DNA of 64,000 bases. Origin: Hyphomicrobium_B sp001006785 (lineage in GTDB: Bacteria; Pseudomonadota; Alphaproteobacteria; Rhizobiales; Hyphomicrobiaceae). The DNA lies in assembly GCF_001006785.1 (NCBI RefSeq), contig NZ_CDHO01000003.1:1550001-1614000 (forward strand), read 5' to 3'. Position numbers and translations under genes: made by a program. The notes beneath the pieces were generated by a model. It searched no databases, was not told where the DNA came from, and worked only from the letters and a program-made list of their open reading frames with translations. Shown here one piece after another: positions 43,301 through 56,576 of this stretch (its first letter is position 1; each line of letters begins with the position of its first letter).

Positions 43301-44554
43301 ATGCGGCTGAGCAGATTGATCCAGGGTTTTGCCACTACGCTCGCCCTCGGCCTCGCAGTAATAGTCGGGGGGCAGGCGGCGACCGCGCGCCCGGCGACGG
43401 ACTTCAAGACGTTCGTCGAAGGTGTCTGGCCGGATGCGAAGGCCGCAGGCGTCAGCCGCAAAACCTTCGACGCGGCCTTTAAAGGCGTCGAGCCCGATTA
43501 CACAATTCCCGATCTCGATCTTCCCGATCGCCCGAAGATCGACAACAGCGGCCAGGCCGAGTTTACGAAAACCGCCGCCGATTACCTGTCGGCGCCCTAT
43601 CTCGAAAAGCTTGGCGTTCAAGGCCGCGCCTTTCTCAAGGACCACGAAGCGGCGCTGAAGCGCATCGAAGCGCTGACCGGCGTCGACCGCTTTACGCTGG
43701 TCGCGATCTGGGGACGCGAAACGGCCTACGGATCGTATCATCCGCCGAAGGACGCGATCCGCATGCTCGCAACGCTCGCCTATACCGGCAAGCGCAAGGA
43801 CAAGTTTCGCGAGGAGCTGGTCGCGGCACTGAAAATGCTTCAGATGGGCGTGCCGCGTTCGGACATGCGATCGTCGTGGGCAGGCGCCGTCGGACTGACG
43901 CAGGCGATGCCGACCGAATATCTGCAGTTCGCGATCGACGGCGATGGCGACGGCAAGATCGACATCTGGCGCTCGGTCGCTGACGCGCTCGCCTTCACCG
44001 CGAAGCAGCTCGAAGGCAAAGGCTGGGTGCGCGGCGCGCGCTGGGGCTACGAAGTGATCGCGCCGGATCACGCCGACTGCTCGCTCGAAGGCCCACCCGA
44101 CGCGCGTCCCATCGCCGATTGGGTGCGCATGGGGTTCAAACGGGCCGGCGGCAAGCCGTTCTCGCGCGATGAGCTTCAGCAGGAAGCCTATCTGATGATG
44201 CCGGGCGGCGCATACGGTCCGGCGTTTCTGGCGGGGCAGAATTTCCGCGTCATCCGGCTCTACAACACGTCCGACCTCTATGCGCTGTTCGTCGGCAACC
44301 TTTCCGACCGCATCCGTGGTGGCGGCAACTTCGTGACGCCCTGGAAAAACTTCGCGCAGCCGAGAACGACGACCGTTCACAATCTGCAGGTCCAGCTGCA
44401 GAAACTCGGCTACCCGATGGACAAGATCGACGGCAAGATTGGTTCCAACACGCGCAAGCAGATCGGGCTCTATCAGAAGGCTGCGCGCATCAAAATCGAC
44501 TGCTGGCCCTCGGATTCGGTGCTCGCCTCGGCAAATGCGCAGGCAAATCGCTGA
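43301..44554 (+). CDS. Lytic murein transglycosylase (MltB family) with peptidoglycan-binding domain
   Basis: Secreted enzyme cleaving peptidoglycan to form 1,6-anhydromuramic ends. The 417-residue protein has a signal peptide (GFATTLALGLAVIVGGQAATA), an SLT_2 catalytic domain (about 40-330) with the glutamate in IWGRETAYGSY (about residue 139) and WAGAVGLTQAMPTEYL. A C-terminal peptidoglycan-binding repeat follows (about 350-410, LQVQLQKLGYPMDKIDGKIG). The start at 43301 follows a GGCGAG; a much longer open frame upstream runs antisense to galU and is ignored. Confidence 0.93.
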   Translation: MRLSRLIQGFATTLALGLAVIVGGQAATARPATDFKTFVEGVWPDAKAAGVSRKTFDAAFKGVEPDYTIPDLDLPDRPKIDNSGQAEFTKTAADYLSAPYLEKLGVQGRAFLKDHEAALKRIEALTGVDRFTLVAIWGRETAYGSYHPPKDAIRMLATLAYTGKRKDKFREELVAALKMLQMGVPRSDMRSSWAGAVGLTQAMPTEYLQFAIDGDGDGKIDIWRSVADALAFTAKQLEGKGWVRGARWGYEVIAPDHADCSLEGPPDARPIADWVRMGFKRAGGKPFSRDELQQEAYLMMPGGAYGPAFLAGQNFRVIRLYNTSDLYALFVGNLSDRIRGGGNFVTPWKNFAQPRTTTVHNLQVQLQKLGYPMDKIDGKIGSNTRKQIGLYQKAARIKIDCWPSDSVLASANAQANR

Positions 44555-44659
44555 GCCCTGCGCGCCGAGACGTTGGAGAGCGGCCGCCGACGCGCTATGG
44601 TCCGGCAGGAATCGCTGAAGATTGAACCGCGTTTCGGAGAGGCGAAGGCACGCGCACGA

Positions 44660-46006
44660 ATGGCTGATGCTTGGCAGAAACTCCGGCGTTCGTTCGCGGC
44701 GATTGCGCCTCTGGTCGCACTCGTGCTCGCGCTTGGCGCGGCCGTGCCGGCAAACGCCGTCGACATGGAGCAAAGCACGACCTTCCTGTCTCCGTTCCCC
44801 GACAACGACATCTATCAGGTCACCGTTTTCGGCGACGGCTTCGCGGAAGGCTTGCTCGGCGGCCTCGTACAAGCATTCGGCTCCGACGTCCGCCTCAACA
44901 TCCAGCGCCAGATCACGCCGATCGCCAACATCCCGACGTGGGACTTTGAAGGCAAGACGGCCGCTCTGGAACAGAAGATCGCTGAGCAGCCGCTCAACAT
45001 CGCCATCGTGATGACGGGCGAGGATGACCGCAATCCGTTCCGCAATCCCGACAGCAAGCGCATTCAGGTCGGCACCGACGCCTGGATCACCGAATATACG
45101 CGGCGCATCGACAGGCTGATGCGCGCCTTCAAGCGCAAGAACGCCAGCGTCTATTGGGTCGGCCTGCCGAACTTCGCGCGCGGCGACGCCAACGAGCTGG
45201 CGCAGCGCATGAACGACGTCATTCGCGAGCGCGCCTATCTCAACGGCTATAAGTACATCGACGTGTATCAGGGCTTCGCCGACGAAAACGGCGCGTACTC
45301 CGCATATGGGCCTGATCTCGAAGGCGCGATCCGGCTGCTGCGCGTGCGCGATGGGGTGAATTTCACGGCGGCGGGCAATCGCAGGCTCGCGCATTTCGTC
45401 GAGAAAGAGCTGCGCTCCGATCTGACGCAAGCCAAGAGCAATCGTAACGTCCCACTGCTCGGAGCCGAAGCCGAACAGGAAAAGATCAATCCCGGCAACG
45501 CGGTCAAAACACCGGCGCCGTCGTCGCCTGTTGCGGACGCCGCGTCGGCGAACACGAAAGTCCCCGTCGTTCGCAACACCGCGACCGACGGCACGCCGCC
45601 GTCTCAAACGAGCGCAGCGTCGGGCGATCAGAAGGCCGACAATGGCAAGATCACGCTGCGGCTCATCGGCAGCAATGGGCGCGAGGAAACGCAAACGATC
45701 GAAGTTCTCCGCCCGGCGATCCCTGCGTCCGTCGTCGCTTTGATGGCGCGGCGCGAAGGCTCGGTGCCGCGCGGCGATCTCGTCGTCGATCAGATCGGCG
45801 GTGGGCTGACATTGATGAGTTCGATCACGCCGCCCGGCAACCGCGATCGCGGACGTTTGTCACCGACGCAGGCGCCGTACTTCCGCTTGCTCGTCAAGGG
45901 CGAGCGCTTGCAGCCGAAGCCCGGCCGCGCCGATGACGTATCCTGGCCGCCGAAGAATGACTCGACCACCGATGCAAAACCGGCGGACCCGGTGCCGCGC
46001 GGTTAA
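44660..46006 (+). CDS. DUF459 / SGNH-fold secreted protein lacking catalytic Ser and His
   Basis: A 448-residue exported protein with signal peptide (LVALVLALGAAVPANA), an SGNH-hydrolase-like domain (about 50-255) and a low-complexity C-terminal half. Block I reads VFGDGFAEGLLGGL instead of GDS, and the last block reads DGVNFTAAGNRRLAHF instead of the usual D-G-V-H, so neither the nucleophile serine nor the catalytic histidine is present. It may be a carbohydrate- or peptidoglycan-binding pseudoenzyme. It follows the lytic transglycosylase by about 100 bases on the same strand. ATG 44660 best places the signal peptide; 44573 and 44597 are alternatives. Confidence 0.75.
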   Translation: MADAWQKLRRSFAAIAPLVALVLALGAAVPANAVDMEQSTTFLSPFPDNDIYQVTVFGDGFAEGLLGGLVQAFGSDVRLNIQRQITPIANIPTWDFEGKTAALEQKIAEQPLNIAIVMTGEDDRNPFRNPDSKRIQVGTDAWITEYTRRIDRLMRAFKRKNASVYWVGLPNFARGDANELAQRMNDVIRERAYLNGYKYIDVYQGFADENGAYSAYGPDLEGAIRLLRVRDGVNFTAAGNRRLAHFVEKELRSDLTQAKSNRNVPLLGAEAEQEKINPGNAVKTPAPSSPVADAASANTKVPVVRNTATDGTPPSQTSAASGDQKADNGKITLRLIGSNGREETQTIEVLRPAIPASVVALMARREGSVPRGDLVVDQIGGGLTLMSSITPPGNRDRGRLSPTQAPYFRLLVKGERLQPKPGRADDVSWPPKNDSTTDAKPADPVPRG

Positions 46007-46090
46007 TTCCGCCGCAACAGACGAACGTTGCCCTCGCGATGCGCCGCTTCGCTCGATCGCCTCCGCGCGTTGGCGGGTTAAAGTCATGAG

Positions 46091-46924
46091 ATGAGCGCTA
46101 TCATCTTCACAGCGGTTCTGTTTGCAGCGTTTCTTCACGCCGCCTGGAACGCGCTCGTCAAAAGTGCCGGCGACAAGTTCCTGATGACGATCATGGTCGC
46201 GTCGTCGGCGGCATTTTTGGCCGCGGTCGCGCTGCCGTTTCTCCCGCAGCCCGATGCTGAAAGCTGGCGCTACATTGTGGCGTCGGCGGTGATCCACGTC
46301 GGCTATTTCACGCTCGTCGCGCTCGCTTACCACCACGCCGATATGAGCCAGACCTACCCATTGATGCGCGGAACCGCACCGTTTCTGGTGGCGCTCGTTG
46401 GTGCGCTTGCGCTCGGAGAGCTACTTTCGTCCGCCGCCTGGATCGGCATCAGCCTGATCTCGTTTGGCGTCTTGAGCATGGTGGGCCTCAGGCGCAGCGG
46501 CGACGGCAAGGGCGTGGCGATCGCACTCTGCAATGCCGCAGTCATCGCCGCTTATACGCTGGTCGATGGCCACGGCGTCCGGCTTTCCGGATCGCCCGCG
46601 GGATATACGCTTTGGGTCTTTATGCTGACAGGAATCCCGCTCGCGGCATGGGTCATGGCCCGGCACGGCAAGACGGCGTTCGTTCGCGCGGGATTGGATT
46701 GGCGCGTTGGATTGCTCGGCGGTCTCGCAACCCTTGCCGCCTATAGCCTTGTCCTCTGGGCGATGATGGCCGCGCCCGTCGCAATCGTTGCAGCACTGCG
46801 CGAGACGTCAATCCTATTCGGGACTGTCATCTCGGCCGTGATCTTGAAGGAAAACGTGGGCACGTCGCGGCTGGCAGCGGCGTGCGTGATCGTGCTCGGC
46901 GCAATCGCGCTCCGTCTCGGGTGA
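46091..46924 (+). CDS. EamA/DMT-family membrane transporter
   Basis: A 277-residue inner-membrane protein with about ten hydrophobic helices in two EamA halves (about 1-135 and 140-277). AFLHAAWNALVKS at the N-terminus and QTYPLMRGTAPFLVALVGAL are typical of this drug/metabolite transporter group. Substrate is unknown. It converges on gltD after 16 bases, where CCGCG-TTTAG-CGCGG could form a small hairpin. Confidence 0.88.
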   Translation: MSAIIFTAVLFAAFLHAAWNALVKSAGDKFLMTIMVASSAAFLAAVALPFLPQPDAESWRYIVASAVIHVGYFTLVALAYHHADMSQTYPLMRGTAPFLVALVGALALGELLSSAAWIGISLISFGVLSMVGLRRSGDGKGVAIALCNAAVIAAYTLVDGHGVRLSGSPAGYTLWVFMLTGIPLAAWVMARHGKTAFVRAGLDWRVGLLGGLATLAAYSLVLWAMMAAPVAIVAALRETSILFGTVISAVILKENVGTSRLAAACVIVLGAIALRLG

Positions 46925-46940
46925 ACGAAGCATTCCGCGT

Positions 46941-48380
46941 TTAGCGCGGAAGCTCCGTCGAACCCATCAGGAACTTGTCGATCGCGTGCGCGGCTTGGCG
47001 GCCTTCGCGGATCGCCCACACGACGAGCGATTGCCCGCGCCGAACGTCGCCAGCGCAGAACAGCTTCGGCGAAGTCCCGAGCTTATAGTCGCGATCCGTC
47101 GCATCGAGACCCTTGAAGCGTCCGCGCGCCACGACCGGAACCTGCAATTCCTTGACCACATCGCCTTCGACGGGACCGGAAAAGCCCATCGCGAACAACA
47201 CGAGATCGGCGTCGAGCGCGCCTTCGGTGCCCTTGATCGGCTGCAGGTTTCCGTTGACGCGCGTATAGTGCAGCTTCTTCACCTTGCCTTTTTCGCCCGA
47301 GAAGCCCGTCGTCGAGATCGAATACTCGGTCGTCGCGCCTTCGGCCTGCGACGTCGAGATGCGCAGCTTCAGCGGCCAGTGCGGCCACGACAGAGCTTTG
47401 TTCTCCTTCGTCGGCGGAACCGGCATGATTTCGAGCTGCGTGACGCTCTTGGCGCCCTGCCGGAACGACGTGCCGATGCAGTCGGAACCCGTGTCGCCAC
47501 CACCGATGACGATCACGTGCTTGCCCTTCGCCGAAATCTCTTCCGTCTTCGGCTTTTGCGGTTCGCCGGCATTGCGCCGGTTCTGCTGCGGCAGGAAATC
47601 CATCGCATAGTGCAGGCCTTCGAGATCGCGGCCGGGCGACTGGGCAAAAAGGTCGAACGGCGTTTCCGAGCCGAGCGCGAGCAGCACGGCGTCGTGCTTG
47701 CCTTCGAGATACTTCGCCGACAGATCCTGCCCGACATGAATGCCGCAATGGAACGTGACGCCCTCGGCCTCCATCTGCTTCACGCGCCGCGCGATCACGG
47801 TCTTTTCCATTTTGAAATCCGGAATGCCGTAAACGAGCAGCCCGCCAGGACGCGCGTTCTTCTCGTAGACGTGCACGTCGTGACCGGCGCGCGCCAGCTG
47901 CTGAGCCGCCGCGAGTCCAGCCGGGCCTGATCCGATGATCGCGACCTTCTTGCCGGTTTTCTTGTGCGGCGGCTGCGGCTGCAACCATCCTTCCTCGATG
48001 GCGCGGTCGGCGATCGCGCACTCGATGCTTTTGATCGTCACCGGCTTGTCGTCGATATTGAGCGTGCACGCCGCTTCGCACGGCGCCGGGCAAATGCGGC
48101 CCGTTACTTCGGGGAAGTTATTCGTCGAATAGAGGTTCTGCGCCGCCGTCTTCCAGTCGCCGTGATAAACCAGATCATTCCAGTCGGGGATCTGATTGTT
48201 CACCGGACAGCCGTTGTGACAATAAGGAATCCCGCAGTCCATGCAGCGCGCCGCCTGGCCTTTGATGTTCGCTTCCGCCAGCGGCTCGACGAACTCCTTC
48301 CAGTGCTTCAGACGCTCCTCGACCGGCCGGTATGTGCGCTCGGCGCGATCGATTTCGAGAAAACCCGTCGGCTTGCCCAT
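46941..48380 (-). CDS. gltD: Glutamate synthase small subunit GltD
   Basis: NADPH-oxidising subunit of glutamate synthase. The 479-residue protein has N-terminal cluster cysteines in CMDCGIPYCHNGCPVNNQ and CPAPCEAACTLN, an FAD loop IIGSGPAGLAAAQQLARAGH (about residue 150) and an NADPH loop VIGGGDTGSDCIGTS. Electrons from NADPH pass through it to GltB. It lies 47 bases downstream of gltB in the same operon. Confidence 0.96.
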   Translation of the reverse strand: MGKPTGFLEIDRAERTYRPVEERLKHWKEFVEPLAEANIKGQAARCMDCGIPYCHNGCPVNNQIPDWNDLVYHGDWKTAAQNLYSTNNFPEVTGRICPAPCEAACTLNIDDKPVTIKSIECAIADRAIEEGWLQPQPPHKKTGKKVAIIGSGPAGLAAAQQLARAGHDVHVYEKNARPGGLLVYGIPDFKMEKTVIARRVKQMEAEGVTFHCGIHVGQDLSAKYLEGKHDAVLLALGSETPFDLFAQSPGRDLEGLHYAMDFLPQQNRRNAGEPQKPKTEEISAKGKHVIVIGGGDTGSDCIGTSFRQGAKSVTQLEIMPVPPTKENKALSWPHWPLKLRISTSQAEGATTEYSISTTGFSGEKGKVKKLHYTRVNGNLQPIKGTEGALDADLVLFAMGFSGPVEGDVVKELQVPVVARGRFKGLDATDRDYKLGTSPKLFCAGDVRRGQSLVVWAIREGRQAAHAIDKFLMGSTELPR

Positions 48381-48427
48381 TTCTATTCCGTCTTTCTGTT
48401 CGTTCCGTTGACCGGTCGCGATTTCAA

Positions 48428-53152
<4,725 letters not shown>

Positions 53153-53466
53153 CTTCTTTGCCTCGTCAGGCCCGTCGGGCCTCTCTGCGAATGTCTGTCG
53201 GGGTCGGGTCGCGCGGTTCGCCCATGAGAGCCAGCCGCGCTTGCATTTCTGTGTGAGTGGCGGCGGTGCCGCCGGATTGCGCTCTCATGTATCGGCGAAA
53301 CTTTGTCCCAGGCGAAAGGCTGCCCAAGGAGTGCCGGAAAAGTGCGCGAGCGGCCGTGACGATTATCGCGTCGATTTTCGACGCATACGTTTCATCGCGG
53401 CCGCCGTGTAGGGCGACCGGACATCTGGCGGACGTGCTTTCGAGTGCAACATCGGCGTTCCAATAA

Positions 53467-53485
53467 AGGTCAGTAATGCTGACCT
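53467..53485. promoter_or_regulatory. Perfect 7-bp dyad near the predicted gltB transcription start
   Basis: AGGTCAG and CTGACCT are perfectly complementary around TAATG. On the minus strand it is followed by TTATT. It begins about where transcription from the 53495-53522 promoter would start, so it may be an operator; a weak leftward terminator is the alternative. Confidence 0.4.
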
Positions 53486-53494
53486 ATGTGCCGC

Positions 53495-53522
53495 ATCATA
53501 CAGATTTGCATTCGTCGCACAA
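53495..53522 (-). promoter_or_regulatory. Possible sigma-70 promoter reading toward gltB
   Basis: On the minus strand TTGTGC, 16 bases, then TATGAT. The -10 matches five of six consensus positions, the -35 only three. It would give gltBD a leader of about 335 bases. Confidence 0.35.
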
Positions 53523-53749
53523 GTAGAAAAGCGCACAACTTTTGTACGATGTTTTTTTGGCTTTCGCACGCCGTCTTGCGACGAGCAAATCCCCACCATC
53601 CTGGGCGAAATCTGCCCGATCGCCAATATGGTCGCGCAGCCGGCCACGACGGCCTGTAATTGCGTGCTGGCATGACGAAGCAGCCGCGTCCGGGGGAGCG
53701 CGGCTGCCAAGCAATTTCAGCAACTTCGAAGGAATTTCGAAAGGCGGGC

Positions 53750-54202
53750 TTACGCGGCCTTCGCCTCAAGCTGCTTCGCGTCGCTCGAACCGATCGCGAT
53801 CGTTCGCGGCTTTTTGCTTTCCGGAACATTGCGAACGAGATCGACATGGAGCAAGCCGTTCTCGAACTTGGCGCCCGTCACGTCGACGTGGTCGGCAAGC
53901 TGGAAGCGCCGCTCGAAAGCGCGCGCTGCGATCCCACGGTGCAAGAACGTCTTGCCTTCCGTTTCGGCAGCTTTCTCACCGGAGACAGACAGCGTCTGCT
54001 CCTTGACTTCGATTTTCAGCTCCTCAGGCGAAAAACCGGCGACCGCGAGAGAGATGCGATACGCATTTTCGCCAGTCCGCTCGATATTGTACGGCGGATA
54101 AGTCGATTCGCTATCGAAGCCCGTCGACTGGTCCAGCATCTGGAACAGGCGGTCAAAGCCGATTGCGGAACGATAGAAGGGAGCAAATTCAGTGTGTCGC
54201 AT
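53750..54202 (-). CDS. Small heat shock protein Hsp20 (IbpA-like)
   Basis: ATP-independent holdase chaperone of 150 residues. The alpha-crystallin domain (about 40-130) has YRISLAVAGFSPEELKIEVKE and FERRFQLADHVDVTGAKFEN, followed by the conserved GLLHVDL and a C-terminal IAIG motif equivalent to I-x-I. The ATG at 54202 is preferred over ATG 54208 because AGGAGG ends eight bases before it, while it would be only two bases from the earlier ATG. The leader carries a ROSE-type RNA thermometer, so translation should rise with temperature. Confidence 0.93.
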   Translation of the reverse strand: MRHTEFAPFYRSAIGFDRLFQMLDQSTGFDSESTYPPYNIERTGENAYRISLAVAGFSPEELKIEVKEQTLSVSGEKAAETEGKTFLHRGIAARAFERRFQLADHVDVTGAKFENGLLHVDLVRNVPESKKPRTIAIGSSDAKQLEAKAA

Positions 54203-54295
54203 GAACATATCCTCCTAGAGAAGCGACATGTGAGCCGGCCCGGCGATCGAGTCCGGCTCTTTGAGTGCGGCCCCGCTTCGCGGCAACCGCAACAG
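54203..54295 (-). ncRNA. ROSE-type RNA thermometer in the hsp20 leader
   Basis: In the mRNA the 3' hairpin pairs ACAUGUCGCUUCU (54231-54219) with AGGAGGAUAUGU (54216-54205): twelve pairs, a two-base CU loop, and a single bulged G in UCGCU. The bulged G facing the ribosome-binding site is the hallmark of ROSE elements. The hairpin masks AGGAGGA completely. Upstream, GAGCCGG (54259-54253) pairs with CCGGCTC (54238-54232), and a small GC-rich hairpin lies near 54280-54290, giving the usual multi-stem ROSE layout. Confidence 0.85.
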
Positions 54296-54402
54296 ACAGG
54301 TAGGAAGACCAAATTCCACTTCAAGAGGTCTGACGACAGGCTGCAAGCGCGCCCTCGCCGCGCTAGAATTGTTAATGCTGCGTCGGGAATTCAGAGAGCG
54401 CC

Positions 54403-55371
54403 ATGAAACTCGTATCACTCTCGATCAATCCAGTGCCGAGCGGCGCAACGGTTTCCGAGTTCGACGGCTACGACGGCCTCAAGCTGCGTTACGCGCTGTG
54501 GGAGCCGACGCGAGGTCCGGTGCGCGGCACCGTCTGCATCGTGCAAGGGCGCGGCGAATTCATCGAAAAATATTTCGAGGTGATCGCTGATCTTCGCCGC
54601 CGCGGCTTTGCCGTCGCAACCTTCGATCTTCGCGGCCAGGGCGGCTCCGAGCGGCTGCTGTCGAACCCGCGCAAAGGCCACGTGATCGCCTTCACCGAAT
54701 ACGATCGCGATCTTGCGATCTTCATCGATGAAATCGTGAAGCCGGCGCTGCCGCAGCCGCTGATCGGGCTCGGCCATTCGCTCGGCGGCAATATCCTGCT
54801 CCGCAACGCCCAGGACGAGGCGAGTCCGTTCGCCCGCATGGTCCTGATGGCGCCGATGATCGCGATCCACGAAAATATGCTCGGCGTTAGCCCCGGCATC
54901 GCGCGCGCCTACGCGAATATCGCATGTCTTTTCGGTTTCGCCGGGACGTATGTCCGAGGCGGCGGCGACGAGCCGGACGACTTCAAGGATTTCGAAACGA
55001 ACCGCCTGACCTCGGACCATGTGCGCTGGTCGCGCAACAAGGCGATCATCGAAGCCGCGCCGGAACTCGCGACCGGCTCGCCGACGGTCGGCTGGCTGCG
55101 AGCAGCGCTCCGAAGCACGGCTATGCTGCTTCGGCCCGAATATCCGAAGTATGTGTGCGTCCCGATGATCCTGTTCGCGGCCGGAGCCGACAAAGTCGTA
55201 TCCACTCAGGCGATCGAAGACTTCGCCGTCGATCTGAAGTTCGGCGCGCACATCCTGATGCCCGGATCGCGTCACGAAATCCTGCAGGAAACCGACGCCG
55301 TGCGGCAGCGCTTCTGGGCGGCCTTCGACGCCTACATGGGAATTACCGCGGCGTCGCCGGAGAAGGCCTAG
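54403..55371 (+). CDS. Alpha/beta hydrolase, lysophospholipase (PldB)-like
   Basis: A 322-residue serine hydrolase of the Hydrolase_4 / monoacylglycerol lipase group. The oxyanion region is VCIVQGRGEFIEKYFEV, followed by ATFDLRGQGGSERL; the nucleophile serine is in GLGHSLGGNILL (about residue 125), and the C-terminal GSRHEILQETD has the catalytic histidine. The substrate is probably a lysophospholipid or monoglyceride. Its last four bases overlap the convergent hisN. Confidence 0.87.
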   Translation: MKLVSLSINPVPSGATVSEFDGYDGLKLRYALWEPTRGPVRGTVCIVQGRGEFIEKYFEVIADLRRRGFAVATFDLRGQGGSERLLSNPRKGHVIAFTEYDRDLAIFIDEIVKPALPQPLIGLGHSLGGNILLRNAQDEASPFARMVLMAPMIAIHENMLGVSPGIARAYANIACLFGFAGTYVRGGGDEPDDFKDFETNRLTSDHVRWSRNKAIIEAAPELATGSPTVGWLRAALRSTAMLLRPEYPKYVCVPMILFAAGADKVVSTQAIEDFAVDLKFGAHILMPGSRHEILQETDAVRQRFWAAFDAYMGITAASPEKA

Positions 55372-56180
55372 GCGTTGTTGATCAGCGTCAGCACGGCTTC
55401 ATGCAAGCGCGCGTCGCCGCACGCGATGATGTCGCCGCCGCTCGCTGGGTCGCCGCCCGACCACGTCGTGATGCGCCCGCCCGCCCGCTCGATGATCGGA
55501 ATGAGCGCGACGATGTCATAAGGCTTCAGATTGGTTTCGAGCACCAGATCGATGAACCCCGCCGCAAGCAGGCAATAATTGTAGCAGTCGCCGCCATACC
55601 GGGTCAGCCGAGCCGTCGCCTTCACCCGGTTGAGCGCCCCGATCTGCTTGTCGCCTTCGAAAAGATCGGGATGCGTTGACGCCAGCACGGCGTCTTCGAG
55701 GTTCGCGCACGGCCGAGTCTTGAGGCGCTGGGGCCGCCCGCCACCGACGCTGTGATAGGACGCGCGATCGCCGGACCAGAAGCGCTCCCCCGTGAACGGC
55801 TGATCCATCAGCCCGAAGAACGGCCTTGCGTCCCGGAGCACGCCGATCAGCGTGCCCCAGAGCGGCGAGCCGATGATGAACGACCGCGTCCCGTCGATCG
55901 GATCGATGACCCACTGGTAAGGGCTCGTACCGGCCTTGGTGCCGAATTCCTCGCCGATGACACCGTCGTTCGGCATTTTGGCTGCCAGCGCCTGGACGAT
56001 CGCCTTCTCGGCGCCCCTGTCAGCCTTGGTGACGGGGTCAAAGGCGCCGCCCGCGGCCTTGTTTTCCACAGGGACTGCCTTGCGGAAGTGCTTGAGGATC
56101 ACCGGCCCGGAAATGTCGGCGAGTTCATGGGCCACGCGCACGATGGCCTGAAATTCTGCTGCGGGTAACGACCCGGACAC
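55368..56180 (-). CDS. hisN: Histidinol-phosphatase, inositol-monophosphatase family (HisN)
   Basis: A 270-residue Mg-dependent phosphatase. GEEFGTKAG and WVIDPIDGTRSFIIGSPLWG are the metal-binding motifs of the IMPase family, with a further GGDCYNYCLLAAG and the final WSGGDPASGGDIIACGD. HisN-type enzymes perform the eighth step of histidine synthesis in many alphaproteobacteria; inositol phosphate or PAP phosphatase activity cannot be excluded from sequence alone. Confidence 0.88.
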   Translation of the reverse strand: MSGSLPAAEFQAIVRVAHELADISGPVILKHFRKAVPVENKAAGGAFDPVTKADRGAEKAIVQALAAKMPNDGVIGEEFGTKAGTSPYQWVIDPIDGTRSFIIGSPLWGTLIGVLRDARPFFGLMDQPFTGERFWSGDRASYHSVGGGRPQRLKTRPCANLEDAVLASTHPDLFEGDKQIGALNRVKATARLTRYGGDCYNYCLLAAGFIDLVLETNLKPYDIVALIPIIERAGGRITTWSGGDPASGGDIIACGDARLHEAVLTLINNA

Positions 56181-56376
56181 TTGCTCACCCCGTAAATGCG
56201 GTTGTTGAACTGTGATTGCGCAAAATGAGCAAATCTAGCGAGAACAAGGTACAATATTAAAATAGTTATATCCAAGTAACCTAAGTTGTGGCGCGCTAGA
56301 TACATCTATTCCCGAATGCGCTACCTTAATACTCGTGGAGATTGCGAGCGGCGCCGAAGCATACCATCTTCACAAT

Positions 56377-56468
56377 GCGGTTGTGTGAACACGCTTCTAT
56401 CGCAATCGCTGCCCAATTTGGGCGTTTCCTCCCTAGACTTGGGCCGTTCTTACGAACGGCCTTTCTTT
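56377..56468 (+). ncRNA. AbcR-like sRNA (alpha-r15 type), copy 1
   Basis: A small-RNA candidate ending in a strong terminator: GGCCGTTC (56442-56449), loop TTAC, GAACGGCC (to 56461), then TTTCTTT. Just before it is a 32-base segment (56418-56449) repeated exactly in copy 2, containing GTTTCCTCCCTAGACTT, an anti-Shine-Dalgarno CCUCCC motif. A 5' hairpin CACAA-TGCGG-TTGTG (56371-56385) is seen. Tandem copies, the CCUCCC motif and the terminator match the AbcR1/AbcR2 family that represses ABC-transporter mRNAs. The 5' end is estimated from a weak promoter (TTGCGA 56342, CATCTT 56365). Confidence 0.72.
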
Positions 56469-56576
56469 ATGCGGCATTGTGCGCCGCAGGGAGCTATGCG
56501 AGATCCGCACTTTCCACTTCTCAGACCTGCATAAATCGCAATTGTCGGTGATGCGATGCACCGTTATTTTGTGCAG

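Larger units (their letters stand above)
53153..53749. other. Long intergenic region between gltB and hsp20
   Basis: About 600 bases with no supported gene; frames on both strands lack family resemblance. It holds a candidate leftward promoter (53495-53522), a dyad (53467-53485), and an AGGCCC-GTC-GGGCCT hairpin at about 53169-53183 shortly before the gltB start. The leftward half would be the gltBD leader. Confidence 0.5.

Noticed and set aside
43262..45694. Minus-strand open frame of 810 codons
   Set aside because: It lies antisense to the well-supported transglycosylase and SGNH-like genes, is highly Arg/Asp/Val-rich and shows no domain signature. Long antisense frames are expected at this GC content.
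53363..53847. Several overlapping minus-strand frames right of gltB (75-125 codons)
   Set aside because: Different frames over the same bases, no motif, and partial overlap with hsp20; no reading could be preferred.
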